A DNA stretch of 64,000 bases from Flavobacterium pectinovorum (GCF_900142715.1 NZ_FRBX01000008.1:62001-126000), one strand, 5' to 3'. Shown: positions 17,684-27,239, counted from the stretch's first letter. Notes: generated by a model not told the origin, from the letters alone. Numbers and translations are program-made.

Positions 17684-20476
17684 ATGAAAAAACACATCTT
17701 TTTGGGCTACTGCTCATTAGCGTTTTGTACCTTAATTTCAGCGCAAAATAAATCTGTTAACTTTAAGAAAATAAAAGAGTTAGGCGGAATAGAAGAATAT
17801 TTGTACGAACCAAACGGTATGAATATTTTACTTCTGCAGGATAATGCATCACCGGTTGCAACCGTTCAAATTGTATATCGCGTGGGTTCTAAAAATGAAG
17901 TTTTAGGAAACACAGGATCAACGCATCTTCTTGAACATTTGATGTTTAAAGGGACTACAGCTTTCAATAAAAAAAACGGAAATACAATTACTGATGTTCT
18001 TCAAAATACCGGAGCACAGTTAAACGCTACAACCTGGTACGATCGTACCAATTATTTTGAAACTTTACCAAGTGATAAAATTGGTTTGGCATTAGAAATC
18101 GAAGCCGACAGAATGCGTAATTCTTTATTATTAAAAGAAGATAAAGAAGCCGAAATGACGGTAGTTCGTAACGAATTTGAACGTGGCGAAAATGACCCAA
18201 ATAGTTTACTGGACAAAGAAATCTGGGCTTCGGCATATATTGCACATCCGTATCATCATTCGACAATTGGCTGGAAATCAGATATTGAAAAAGCACCAAT
18301 TGAAGTATTACGTAATTTTTATAACACTTATTATTGGCCGGATAACGCGACTTTGACCATTATTGGTGATTTTCAAAAAGAAAATGTTTTTCAGTTAGTT
18401 GAGAAATATTTCGGTAAAATTACCAAAGCGCCAAACAAAATGCCACAGCCGTATACAGAAGAACCTCAACAATATGGGCCTCGTAAAATTGTAGTTAAAA
18501 AACCGGGAGAATTGGGCGTTGTAAACAAAGCTTATAAAATTCCGGGTGCTTTACATGAAGATTTACCGGCTTTAAATATTTTGGGTGAAATTATTGGCTC
18601 GGGACCTTCGGCGATTTTAAATAAGACTTTTGTAGACAGCCGTATGGGAATTTATGCGTATGCCAGTGCAACGAACTTTAAGGAAGTGGGACTTTTTACC
18701 ATTGGCGTTGGTTTTCCAACGACCTCAAAACATGAAGATATTGATGCCAAAATAAGTGAGGTTGTAGCTAAAATTCAAAAAGAAGGCGTAACACAGGATG
18801 AAGTAAATCGTGTTGTGGCAAAAATTAGCGCTCAGACTATTTTAGCACGTGATGGTTCTGGTGTTATTGCATCAGAATTGAATGAAGCAATTGCTTCTGG
18901 TGACTGGACAGATTTTGTAACGGGAGTTGACCGACTAAAAAAAGTAACGCCTGCCGATGTGCAACGTGTGGCTCAAAAATATTTAGTTGAAGATCAAAGT
19001 ACAACAGGGTATTTTATTCCGAAACAATCAGGAAATCAGGGACAGGATCAGGCAAAAGCAGGGAATTTTATGCCAGAAAATGGTCCGTTTTATTATAGAG
19101 ATTCAAATCATAATCATTTAAAAGAAAGTCATTCAGCTCTTTCATCTCAACAAAAAACTGCAAGAGAAGCTATTGATGAAAACGTTGAAAATGCAATTGA
19201 AAAAGGAGCTTCATCTTATAAAAGAGAAAAAATTGCCGGAATCGATGTGGTTTCTGTAAAAACTTCTGCCAAAGATTTTGTTACCGTTTCAGCAAGTATT
19301 TCATTAGGAAACTTCGCCAGTGAAACTAAAAATTCGATGATTCCTTCGTTAACAACATCCCTGTTATCAAAAGGAACTACGCTTAATGATAAATTCAAGT
19401 TCTCAGAAAAACTTCAAAAATTAGGCGTAAACATTAATATTGGGGCGTCAAATACAAAAATTAATATTGGTTTTAAATGTTTGAAAAAAGATCTGGATCA
19501 GGTTATTGTTTTATTGGCAGAAGAATTGCGTTCGCCATTATTTGACAAGACCGAATTTGAAAACCTTAAAATGCAATTTACCGGAAATACACAGCAAAAT
19601 TTAAACGATCCGGGTGAAAGAGGAGATATTGCTTTATCACAGGCGATTTATGAAAAAGGAAATCCAAATTACAGTTTAAGTGTTGAAGAGGATTTAGCCA
19701 ATATCAAAAATGCAACGCTTGATGAAGTAAAAGCATTTCATAAAAAATATTTTGGTCCGGCATCAATGCATTTTGTAATTGTGGGTGATACAGAAGGGGC
19801 AAACTTAGCTGCATCTTTAAAAAAATCATTTAAAAACTGGAATGGCGGTGTGACTGAAACGTTGAAATTTAATGAAACCCAAAAAGCAGCATCAAAAACA
19901 GAAGTGGTTACTATTCCCGAAAAACCAAGTGCCGAATTATTCATTGGGCAATACACAGGTTTAAAAAGAGCCGACGCAGATTATATTCCGTTTTACATTG
20001 CCAATTATACTTTAGGTGCCGGTTTTGCGGGACGCTTAATGCAGACTGTTCGTGATAATGATGGTTTAACATATAGTATTTCATCTGGTTTAGGTGGAAA
20101 TATCACCACCGGAGGATATTGGTTTGTGAATGCATCATTTAACCCAACTTTGTTTCAAAAAGGATTGGATGCCACTATGGTTCAGGTTGATAAATGGGTA
20201 AAAGACGGAATTACTACAGCAGAATTAGAGAACAAGAAAACTAATTTAATTGGAAGTTTTAAAGTAGGAATGTCAACTACAAGCGGTATGGCCAGAACGA
20301 TTTTGAGTTTTGTCGAAAGAGGTTTGGAGCCAAATTATATCGAACAATATCCAAAAGATATCGAGAAAGTAACGTTGAAAGAAGTAAACGATGCTATTAA
20401 GAAATACATTCAGTTAGATAAAATGATTATCATTAAATCCGGGTCTCTTGATAAGGATGGTAAGCCTTTGCAATAA
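17684..20476 (+). CDS. M16 family zinc metallopeptidase (two-domain, pitrilysin-like)
   Basis: This is an exported peptidase of 930 residues. The signal peptide ends near residue 20 (LISAQ). The inverted zinc site HLLEH is at residues 81-85, and the third ligand is probably in VVRNEFERGEN near 165. An M16 C-terminal domain follows, and then a second, inactive M16 half from about residue 500 with no HxxEH but with GRLMQTVRDNDGLTYS near the end, a feature of the R/Y region. Such proteins cut short peptides inside a closed chamber. The gene follows the thioredoxin lipoprotein and likely belongs to the same transcript. It could degrade the imported ligand or a toxin precursor; context cannot decide. 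Confidence 0.94.
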   Translation: MKKHIFLGYCSLAFCTLISAQNKSVNFKKIKELGGIEEYLYEPNGMNILLLQDNASPVATVQIVYRVGSKNEVLGNTGSTHLLEHLMFKGTTAFNKKNGNTITDVLQNTGAQLNATTWYDRTNYFETLPSDKIGLALEIEADRMRNSLLLKEDKEAEMTVVRNEFERGENDPNSLLDKEIWASAYIAHPYHHSTIGWKSDIEKAPIEVLRNFYNTYYWPDNATLTIIGDFQKENVFQLVEKYFGKITKAPNKMPQPYTEEPQQYGPRKIVVKKPGELGVVNKAYKIPGALHEDLPALNILGEIIGSGPSAILNKTFVDSRMGIYAYASATNFKEVGLFTIGVGFPTTSKHEDIDAKISEVVAKIQKEGVTQDEVNRVVAKISAQTILARDGSGVIASELNEAIASGDWTDFVTGVDRLKKVTPADVQRVAQKYLVEDQSTTGYFIPKQSGNQGQDQAKAGNFMPENGPFYYRDSNHNHLKESHSALSSQQKTAREAIDENVENAIEKGASSYKREKIAGIDVVSVKTSAKDFVTVSASISLGNFASETKNSMIPSLTTSLLSKGTTLNDKFKFSEKLQKLGVNINIGASNTKINIGFKCLKKDLDQVIVLLAEELRSPLFDKTEFENLKMQFTGNTQQNLNDPGERGDIALSQAIYEKGNPNYSLSVEEDLANIKNATLDEVKAFHKKYFGPASMHFVIVGDTEGANLAASLKKSFKNWNGGVTETLKFNETQKAASKTEVVTIPEKPSAELFIGQYTGLKRADADYIPFYIANYTLGAGFAGRLMQTVRDNDGLTYSISSGLGGNITTGGYWFVNASFNPTLFQKGLDATMVQVDKWVKDGITTAELENKKTNLIGSFKVGMSTTSGMARTILSFVERGLEPNYIEQYPKDIEKVTLKEVNDAIKKYIQLDKMIIIKSGSLDKDGKPLQ

Positions 20477-20486
20477 GGGGTAACTA

Positions 20487-20501
20487 AACTTTGACAAAGT
20501 T
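20487..20501. repeat. Palindrome of the AACTTTGnCAAAGTT family (copy 3)
   Basis: AACTTTGACAAAGTT is self-complementary around its central A. It lies 10 bases after the peptidase stop and is a short form of the palindromes at 16366 and 17616. Confidence 0.75.
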
Positions 20502-20516
20502 ATTATTCTCATTTTT

Positions 20517-20616
20517 GTCATCCCGAGGAACGAGGGATCTCCGTAAGCAACTCGACAAAGATTGGCGATTTAGTTTGTGGAGCTTCTCGCGGAGATCCCT
20601 CGTTCCTCGGGATGAC
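20517..20616. repeat. Long perfect inverted repeat (27-base arms)
   Basis: The left arm spans 20517-20543 and the right arm 20590-20616; they are exact inverses, beginning GTCATCCCGAGGAACG. The loop is about 46 bases. GC content is far higher than the surroundings. It resembles the mobile REP-like hairpins dispersed in flavobacterial genomes. It has no T-tract and does not look like a transcription terminator. Confidence 0.85.
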
Positions 20617-20709
20617 AGTATGGGGTAACTTAAAAATAAATTTTAATAGCAGTCTTTCATTTTTCATTTTAGAATCTGAATTAGTAAGCCATTTTCTATG
20701 AAAGACCAT

Positions 20710-20740
20710 AAAGAGCTGTTTTGCCGACAGCTCTTTTAAA
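20710..20740 (+). terminator. Intrinsic-type terminator after the SusCD-peptidase unit
   Basis: AAAGAGCTGT (20710-20719) pairs exactly with ACAGCTCTTT (20727-20736), with a 7-base loop and a short T-run at the 3' side. It would end transcripts from the peptidase gene before dsbD. Confidence 0.65.
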
Positions 20741-20925
20741 AATACAATTCTTTACATTTTATACGTAGACTTAAAATTCAATTTTGGAAGTTTCCGGAAA
20801 ATCTAAATTTTTCGTTGAGCTTTTAAGATCTGTTATTTTGAGCAAGGGAGATCTATGCCTTTTTTGAACCTATGTTTTTATGTATTTATATAAATCACAA
20901 ACAGGAAAAAAAATCAAATAATCAA

Positions 20926-22890
20926 ATGAAAAATATCATCATAATAGTAATGCTGCTCTTTTGCGGAAGCATTTTTGGACAAATGTACAATCCCGTAAAA
21001 TGGAGTACAGCAGTTGAAAAAATTTCTGAAAAAGAATATCTTTTAAAAGCAGAAGCCACAATACAAGCTGGCTGGCATTTGTACGGACAATATATTGAAG
21101 AAGGAGGGCCATCGCCAACAGCTTTTGCTTTTAAAAAGAAAAACTTCGAATTATTGGGTAAAACTACCGAAGAAAAAGGACACGAAGTAGTTGATAAAAT
21201 CTTCGATATGAAAATTAAATATTTTGAAGATAAAGCACTTTTTACACAAAAAATAAAATTTACTTCGGATGCTGTTTCGAATATTGCGGCTGAAGTTGAA
21301 TTCATGGTTTGTGATGATAGCAATTGTTTGCCACCGTCTTCGGAAGAATTAGTATTTAAAATTCCGAATGCTAAGAATGTGGCTTCTGCCGATGAAACTG
21401 TTACTGCAAAAAAAGAAACTGTTGCTGTAAAAAAAGATAAAATTGATCCTGATAAAAAGAATGACTCAAAAGGTTTACTGAGCATTTTTATTATTGCATT
21501 TTTATCCGGTTTTGCGGCTTTGTTAACGCCTTGCGTATTTCCAATGATTCCAATGACAGTAAGTTATTTTACAAAACAAAGTAAAACGAAAGCTGCAGGA
21601 ATTAGAAACGCCTTAATTTACGGGTTCTCAATCGTAATTATTTACGTTTTATTAGGTTCGATTGTAACGGCGGTTTTTGGTGCCGATTCTCTAAATGCAC
21701 TTTCCACAAATGTTTGGTTTAATATTATTTTCTTTGTTTTATTGGTTGTTTTTGCCTCTTCTTTTTTAGGCGCTTTCGAAATTATGCTGCCCAATGCATT
21801 AGCCAATAAAGTCGATTCGCAGGCAGACAGAGGAGGACTTATTGGTATTTTCTTTATGGCTTTGGCACTGGCAATTGTATCATTTTCATGTACGGGCCCA
21901 ATCGTGGGAACTTTATTGGTCGAAGCAGCTTCAAAAGGCGGAATTGCACCAATTGTTGGAATGTTAGGATTTTCAATAGCGATTGCATTGCCTTTTTCAT
22001 TATTTGCCGCTTTTCCCGGTTGGCTGAATGCTTTGCCAAAATCTGGCGGATGGTTAAACACCGTTAAAGTAGTTTTAGGATTTCTGGAATTGGCTTTGGC
22101 TTTTAAATTTCTATCAAATGCCGATTTGGTTCTGCAATTGCATTGGCTGGAAAGAGAAGTATTTTTAACGATTTGGATTGCCGTTTTCGGAACATTGGCT
22201 TTTTATTTATTCGGAAAAATTACACTTCCTCATGATTCACCCTTAAATCATATTTCTGTTGGAAGATTAAGTTTAGGATTGCTTGTTTTAAGTTTTACCA
22301 TTTATTTAATTCCCGGGCTTTTTGGAGCTCCTTTAAAATTAATAAGTGGTTTTCCGCCGCCAATGCATTACAGTGAATCTCCATACGGAGTTGGTTTTTC
22401 TAAAAATACAGGAACAGCAAATACTGAAAGTTTACCCGACGGCGCAGCATACGGTCCACAGGATATTATCACCTTTCATGATTATGATAAAGGAATGGAG
22501 TTTGCCAAAAAAACAGGCAAACCGGTTTTGCTTGATTTTACAGGTTATGCGTGTGTAAATTGCCGAAAAATGGAAGAATTGGTTTGGTCTGATCCAAAAG
22601 TTTTGGGCGTTTTGAAAAATGAGATAGTTCTAATTTCTTTATATGTTGATGATAAAAAAGAGTTGCCGGAAAGTGAACAATATGTGTCTGAAACTACAGG
22701 AAAAAAAATCAAAACAATTGGTAACAAATGGAGCGATTTACAAATAAAAACCTATAAAGCAAACGCACAGCCATTTTATGTAATTGTAGATCATAAAAGT
22801 GCAAATTTGACAGAACCATCAGCTTATAATCCTGATATTGAAAATTATTACAATTGGCTGAATTCGGGAATTAAAAATTTTAAAAAATAA
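20926..22890 (+). CDS. dsbD: Thiol:disulfide interchange protein DsbD-like
   Basis: This inner-membrane electron carrier of 654 residues has the full three-part DsbD layout. The signal peptide covers about residues 1-17. The periplasmic alpha-like domain (about 18-135) has a CDDSNC motif. The eight-helix core starts near residue 180, with the redox pair in LTPCVFPMIP and FSCTGPI. The C-terminal thioredoxin-fold domain (about 500-654) has the active site YACVNCRK. It moves electrons from the cytoplasmic thioredoxin to periplasmic thiol proteins; the TlpA-like lipoprotein encoded at 16455 is a likely recipient. I start it at the ATG at 20926; an in-frame ATG at 20872 would add residues before the signal peptide. 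Confidence 0.95.
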   Translation: MKNIIIIVMLLFCGSIFGQMYNPVKWSTAVEKISEKEYLLKAEATIQAGWHLYGQYIEEGGPSPTAFAFKKKNFELLGKTTEEKGHEVVDKIFDMKIKYFEDKALFTQKIKFTSDAVSNIAAEVEFMVCDDSNCLPPSSEELVFKIPNAKNVASADETVTAKKETVAVKKDKIDPDKKNDSKGLLSIFIIAFLSGFAALLTPCVFPMIPMTVSYFTKQSKTKAAGIRNALIYGFSIVIIYVLLGSIVTAVFGADSLNALSTNVWFNIIFFVLLVVFASSFLGAFEIMLPNALANKVDSQADRGGLIGIFFMALALAIVSFSCTGPIVGTLLVEAASKGGIAPIVGMLGFSIAIALPFSLFAAFPGWLNALPKSGGWLNTVKVVLGFLELALAFKFLSNADLVLQLHWLEREVFLTIWIAVFGTLAFYLFGKITLPHDSPLNHISVGRLSLGLLVLSFTIYLIPGLFGAPLKLISGFPPPMHYSESPYGVGFSKNTGTANTESLPDGAAYGPQDIITFHDYDKGMEFAKKTGKPVLLDFTGYACVNCRKMEELVWSDPKVLGVLKNEIVLISLYVDDKKELPESEQYVSETTGKKIKTIGNKWSDLQIKTYKANAQPFYVIVDHKSANLTEPSAYNPDIENYYNWLNSGIKNFKK

Positions 22891-22912
22891 GTTGTTTTAA
22901 GATATAAAAGTA

Positions 22913-24409
22913 ATGAATACTATTTTGAATAAACCGGAAACGAGCCAACTGGAAGAATATTTTTCTGAATTTAGAGAAAATACAATTGGCGTAAATCATC
23001 ATTTTGAATCTATTTATGGAAAACAAAAGCTGTTGTACGCAGATTGGATTGCCAGCGGAAGATTATACGCTCCGATTGAGGAAATCATGTGTGCTAAAAT
23101 TGGACCTATGATTGCCAATACACATTCATTTTCAAGTCAAACGGGAAAAGCTTCAACTTATGCTTATAATCATGCGAGAGATCTAATTAAAAAGCATGTC
23201 AATGCCAATGAATCTGATGTTTTGGTGACAACCGGAACGGGAATGACGGCTGCTTTATCTAAACTACAGCGAATAATGGGTTTGCGTGCTGCAGATAATA
23301 TTTATAGTCTGCAACTGCTTCATGAAGATGAAAGGCCAGTGGTTTTTATCACACATATGGAACATCATTCTAATCAGGTTCCGTGGTACGAAACTATGGC
23401 AGATGTTGTGGTTTTACCTGCCGATGAAAACAATTTAGTTGATCCTGGAATATTATCCGCAGAAATAAAAAAATATGCCAACAGAAGTTTAAAAATAGGT
23501 TCGTTTACGGCTTGTTCGAATGTTACAGGAATCATTACGCCATATCGTGAATTGGCGAAAATAATGCATCAAAGCGGTGGATTTTGTTTTATTGATTTTG
23601 CGGCTTCGGCACCCTATGTTCCAATCGATATGCATCCAGAAGATCCGGAAGAAGTACTGGATGCGATTTTCTTTTCTCCACATAAATTTTTAGGCGGTCC
23701 CGGAACTTGTGGTGTTTTGGTTTTTAATGAAAAACTGTATCAGTCTAATTTTCCTGATAATCCGGGAGGAGGAAATGTAAAATGCACGAATCCTTGGGGC
23801 GAATATCATTATAGCGACGCCATAGAAGTTAAAGAAGATGGCGGAACTCCGGGATTTCTTCAGGTTATGCGTACCGCTTTGGCTTTGGAACTAAAACAAA
23901 AAATGGGAATCGAAAACATGAAAAACCGAGAAAAGGAGCTTTTGGATCTTTGTTTTTCTGAACTTCAAAAAATAAACGGTTTGTCTCTTTTAGGAGATTT
24001 AAAAACAGAGCGAATTGGCTGTGTTTCTTTTGTTATAGAAAACATTCATTACAATTTAATAGTACGACTTTTAAATGATCGTTTCGGAATTCAGGTTCGT
24101 GGCGGCTGGTCTTGCGCAAGTACTTATGCACATTATTTATTTGATATTGATACAGAAAAATCAAAAGCGATTACAAACGGAATTCTTCAGAAAAACTTGA
24201 CTGATAAACCGGGTTGGGTTCGCATATCATTACATCCAACAATGACAAATGAGGAGCTTTTATTTATTTGTGATGCCATTCAAAAAGTAAGTCTAAATTA
24301 TGAAGAATGGCAAAAGGATTATCAATATAATCCTTGTACAAATGAGTTTGATAATGTAATAAAAGAAGAAACAATTGGTGAGGATGTAAAGCTTTGGTTT
24401 TCTTTTTAA
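22913..24409 (+). CDS. Class V aminotransferase / cysteine-desulfurase-like PLP enzyme
   Basis: This is a cytoplasmic PLP enzyme of 498 residues. The cofactor lysine lies in FFSPHKFLGGPGTCG (near residue 258). Earlier motifs of the fold are seen in TGTGMTAALSKLQ and in FCFIDFAASAPYVPID (the PLP-aspartate region). Close to the C-terminal third is RGGWSCAS with a Cys near residue 401, at the place where SufS-type desulfurases carry their catalytic Cys in a TGHHCA motif. It is longer than a typical SufS (about 400 residues). It starts 22 bases after dsbD, so the two are co-transcribed. A desulfurase or lyase acting on Cys-containing material fits the locus, but a different class V reaction cannot be ruled out. 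Confidence 0.85.
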   Translation: MNTILNKPETSQLEEYFSEFRENTIGVNHHFESIYGKQKLLYADWIASGRLYAPIEEIMCAKIGPMIANTHSFSSQTGKASTYAYNHARDLIKKHVNANESDVLVTTGTGMTAALSKLQRIMGLRAADNIYSLQLLHEDERPVVFITHMEHHSNQVPWYETMADVVVLPADENNLVDPGILSAEIKKYANRSLKIGSFTACSNVTGIITPYRELAKIMHQSGGFCFIDFAASAPYVPIDMHPEDPEEVLDAIFFSPHKFLGGPGTCGVLVFNEKLYQSNFPDNPGGGNVKCTNPWGEYHYSDAIEVKEDGGTPGFLQVMRTALALELKQKMGIENMKNREKELLDLCFSELQKINGLSLLGDLKTERIGCVSFVIENIHYNLIVRLLNDRFGIQVRGGWSCASTYAHYLFDIDTEKSKAITNGILQKNLTDKPGWVRISLHPTMTNEELLFICDAIQKVSLNYEEWQKDYQYNPCTNEFDNVIKEETIGEDVKLWFSF

Positions 24410-24434
24410 AAACTCACTTTATTTTAAGAACAGT

Positions 24435-24467
24435 AAGCGGATGAAGATAATATCATCCGCTTTTTTT
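24435..24467 (+). terminator. Intrinsic terminator after the PLP-enzyme gene
   Basis: AAGCGGATGA (24435-24444) pairs with TCATCCGCTT (24453-24462), with an 8-base loop and a run of T (to 24467). It lies about 25 bases after the stop codon, so the dsbD-PLP unit ends here. Confidence 0.9.
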
Positions 24468-24581
24468 ATGAAGGTTTATTTACAATTAAAACATTGTTTT
24501 TATTTAGAATGGTTAAAAATAATTTGGATAAAAAGATTTTAGCAATTACTTTTGTCAGAAAATTTTAATATCATAACCAAA

Positions 24582-26978
24582 ATGAACATCACAACCATAA
24601 AAAAAATTCTGTTTAGTTTATTGTTTCTGACCTCATTAACAATGTTAGGACAGGAAACGGGAAAAGTAAGCGGGAAAATTGTCCTTAGCGGAAATACTCC
24701 TGCAGATAATATTACTGTTCGTCTTAAAGGAACAAAATACAATGCAGTTACCAATGATAAAGGGCAATATGAAATAAAAAATGTAAAGCCGGCAAATTAT
24801 ACAATTAGTATAAAATCAGTTGGCATAAATTCTGTAGAAGATAATATTGTCGTAACTGCTGGTCAGACAACAATTAAAAATTTCTCTCTTTCTGAGAGCA
24901 AAGAAGATCTTGATGAAGTAGTAATTACAAAAAATAAATACAAACAGGATAAGCCTTCTTTATCTTTAAGATTACAAACTCCGGTACTTGAAATTCCGCA
25001 AAACATCCAGATTGTAAGTGGTCAAACTCTAAAAGACCAACAAATTACAAGTATGAGTGATGGAGTTATTCGTAACGTGAGTGGAGCTGTACGTTTAGAA
25101 CACTGGGGAGATTTGTACACAAATATTACGATGCGTGGTTCTCAAATTCAGGCTTTCCGTAACGGTTTCAACGTAGTATCTTCTTTCTGGGGGCCACTTA
25201 CTGAAGATATGAGTTTTGTAGATCATATTGAATTTGTAAAAGGGCCGGCAGGATTTATGCTTTCCAGCGGTGATCCAAGCGGACTTTATAATGTAGTGAC
25301 TAAAAAGCCTACAGGAATTACAAAAGGCGAAGTTTCTGCATTAGTTGGAAGTTATGATTTTTACAGAGTAAGTCTTGACCTTGACGGGAAACTGGACAAA
25401 AAAGGAAAATTATTATACCGATTTAACGGAGCGGCTCAAAAGAAAGGTTCTCACAGGCCTTTTGAACACAACGACCGTTATGTAATTGCTCCGGTAATTT
25501 CGTATCAAATTGATGATAAAACAAAATTAACTGCAGAATATAATTTTCAGTATGCAAATATGACCGAAGTTGGTTCTTATTATGTTTTTGGTGCTGATTC
25601 CGGAGGATATGCAACAACTCCTGTAGATTTTACAATGACACAGCCAGGATTGCCGGATACTAATATTCAGGATCATAGTGGTTACCTGATGTTTGAACAT
25701 AAGTTTGATGACAATTGGAAACTTACAGCACAAACTTCTTATTTTAAATATTTACAACAAGGATACAGTTCATGGCCAAGTACGGTAGGACCAACTGTTG
25801 ATGGAAGCTTAGGTACTGGTGAAATTATTAGAAATGTTGGTATTTGGGATGCGGAAAGTAATATGTATTTGGGACAAATATTTCTTAACGGAAAATTTAA
25901 TACGGGACCAATCACTCATAAAGTATTAGGAGGTATAGATTTAGCAAGTAAAGATTATATGGCAGATTGGGGACAATCTCATGATCTTGATACAGTAGAC
26001 GATCCATTTAATGTAAATAACCCGGATTATGGAACTCCATCAAACGGACTTCCAAATTTTGACCATACAACGCCTCTTAGTGTTAGGGCTGCAGCTGCGG
26101 GTGGAATTATGAGTTCAGAATATGCTGCTGGTTATGTTCAGGATGAGTTAGGATTTTTTGAAAACAAATTAAGAGTAACTCTTGCGGCAAGATACACTTG
26201 GATTAGCCAGACAAGTTGGGGAGAAACTCAGGCAGATAGCCATATTACGCCACGTGCGGGTGTTAGTTTTTCTATAACAGATAATCTGGCGGTTTACGGA
26301 TTGTATGATCAGGCATTTTTACCTCAATCAGGTATAATTCTTAACGGAGATAAAGTAAAACCTCTTACGGGTAGTAATATAGAATTTGGTATAAAGAAAG
26401 ACTGGTTTGACGGATCCTGGAATACTTCATTATCGGCTTACCGAATTATAAAAGAAAATGAACTTACTGCAGATCCTAACAATGGTCCAAATGATCCGTA
26501 TAAAATTGTACTAGGAGAAAAAAGAGCTGAAGGTTTTGAATTTGATGTTAGAGGAAAATTATTAGACGGACTGAATCTTATCGCGAATTATGCTTTTACA
26601 GAATCAATAGTTACAGAATCTAATATTTTAACGGTAGGTTCAGTTGTTCCCGGATATGCTAAACATACTGCAAATGCGTGGTTAAATTATACTGTTCAAA
26701 GCGGTAAAATTAAAGGATTTGGCGCTTCTATTGGAGGAACTTTCCTTGCAGGACGTCAAACTGATACATGGAGCCCGGGAGCAGAAAGATTGCCGGACTA
26801 TTTTAAACTTGACGGAGGTTTGTCTTATGAAATTGGAAAAGTAAAAATTACTGCTAATGTGTTTAATATTTTGGATAAATACCTTTACAGTGGATCTTAT
26901 TATGAATGGCTTAGTGCTTATTACTGGCAAACAGAAGCCCCAAGAAATTTTAGAGTTGGTGTAACTTATAAATTCTAA
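24582..26978 (+). CDS. TonB-dependent siderophore-type receptor with carboxypeptidase-like N-domain
   Basis: This is an outer-membrane receptor of 798 residues. A signal peptide ends near residue 24 (MLGQ). The carboxypeptidase-like regulatory domain (about 29-105) is seen in GKVSGKIVLSGNTPADNITV. A siderophore-type plug follows (VLEIPQNIQIVSGQTLKDQQ, TMRGSQ, HIEFVKGPAGFMLSSGDPSG). The barrel ends in GVTYKF. I use the ATG at 24582, as the frame upstream could only begin with a TTG at 24552. It stands between two terminators, so it is a separate transcription unit. The ligand is unknown; it has no STN domain and no sigma or FecR gene of its own nearby. Confidence 0.94.
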   Translation: MNITTIKKILFSLLFLTSLTMLGQETGKVSGKIVLSGNTPADNITVRLKGTKYNAVTNDKGQYEIKNVKPANYTISIKSVGINSVEDNIVVTAGQTTIKNFSLSESKEDLDEVVITKNKYKQDKPSLSLRLQTPVLEIPQNIQIVSGQTLKDQQITSMSDGVIRNVSGAVRLEHWGDLYTNITMRGSQIQAFRNGFNVVSSFWGPLTEDMSFVDHIEFVKGPAGFMLSSGDPSGLYNVVTKKPTGITKGEVSALVGSYDFYRVSLDLDGKLDKKGKLLYRFNGAAQKKGSHRPFEHNDRYVIAPVISYQIDDKTKLTAEYNFQYANMTEVGSYYVFGADSGGYATTPVDFTMTQPGLPDTNIQDHSGYLMFEHKFDDNWKLTAQTSYFKYLQQGYSSWPSTVGPTVDGSLGTGEIIRNVGIWDAESNMYLGQIFLNGKFNTGPITHKVLGGIDLASKDYMADWGQSHDLDTVDDPFNVNNPDYGTPSNGLPNFDHTTPLSVRAAAAGGIMSSEYAAGYVQDELGFFENKLRVTLAARYTWISQTSWGETQADSHITPRAGVSFSITDNLAVYGLYDQAFLPQSGIILNGDKVKPLTGSNIEFGIKKDWFDGSWNTSLSAYRIIKENELTADPNNGPNDPYKIVLGEKRAEGFEFDVRGKLLDGLNLIANYAFTESIVTESNILTVGSVVPGYAKHTANAWLNYTVQSGKIKGFGASIGGTFLAGRQTDTWSPGAERLPDYFKLDGGLSYEIGKVKITANVFNILDKYLYSGSYYEWLSAYYWQTEAPRNFRVGVTYKF

Positions 26979-26998
26979 TATTTTTAGAATTCTAGTTG

Positions 26999-27028
26999 AA
27001 AAGCATGCGGTTTCGCATGCTTTTTTTT
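26999..27028 (+). terminator. Intrinsic terminator of the TonB receptor gene
   Basis: AAAAGCATGCG (26999-27009) pairs exactly with CGCATGCTTTT (27014-27024) around a 4-base loop, followed by further T residues. It is about 20 bases after the receptor stop codon. Confidence 0.9.
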
Positions 27029-27075
27029 GTTTTGTTGCAGGTTGAAAATTTTTATAAACTGTGAGGTTACTTTGC

Positions 27076-27105
27076 GGGAGACGCACTGCTGTGCGCCTCT
27101 ACGAT
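27076..27105. repeat. Short palindromic intergenic repeat
   Basis: GGGAGACGCACTGCTGTGCG followed by CCTC is an imperfect palindrome with high GC content in an AT-rich gap. Similar 'AGACGCAC...GTGCGTCT' palindromes occur as dispersed repeats in other bacteria. No function can be assigned. Confidence 0.45.
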
Positions 27106-27239
27106 ATGCGTTGTGTGGATAGGTTATATGTGAATTATTTTGTTTGAAATATCATTTATTCCAATAATCCGCATTTTACCTCAATTAGAATATTCGAAAA
27201 ATAAACAAAATTTGTCTTTGTAACATCTGTCCTTTAAAT

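Larger units (their letters stand above)
20477..20925. other. Gap between peptidase and dsbD: palindrome, large hairpin and terminator
   Basis: This 449-base gap holds no gene. From left to right it has a 15-base palindrome (20487-20501), a long hairpin (20517-20616) and an intrinsic-type hairpin (20710-20736). About 190 bases without obvious structure then lead to the dsbD start. An apparent 63-codon frame on the minus strand runs through the repeat and is not credible. Confidence 0.6.

Noticed and set aside
20518..20709. Minus-strand frame of 63 codons
   Set aside because: It runs through the long inverted repeat and has no start context, domain or conserved pattern.
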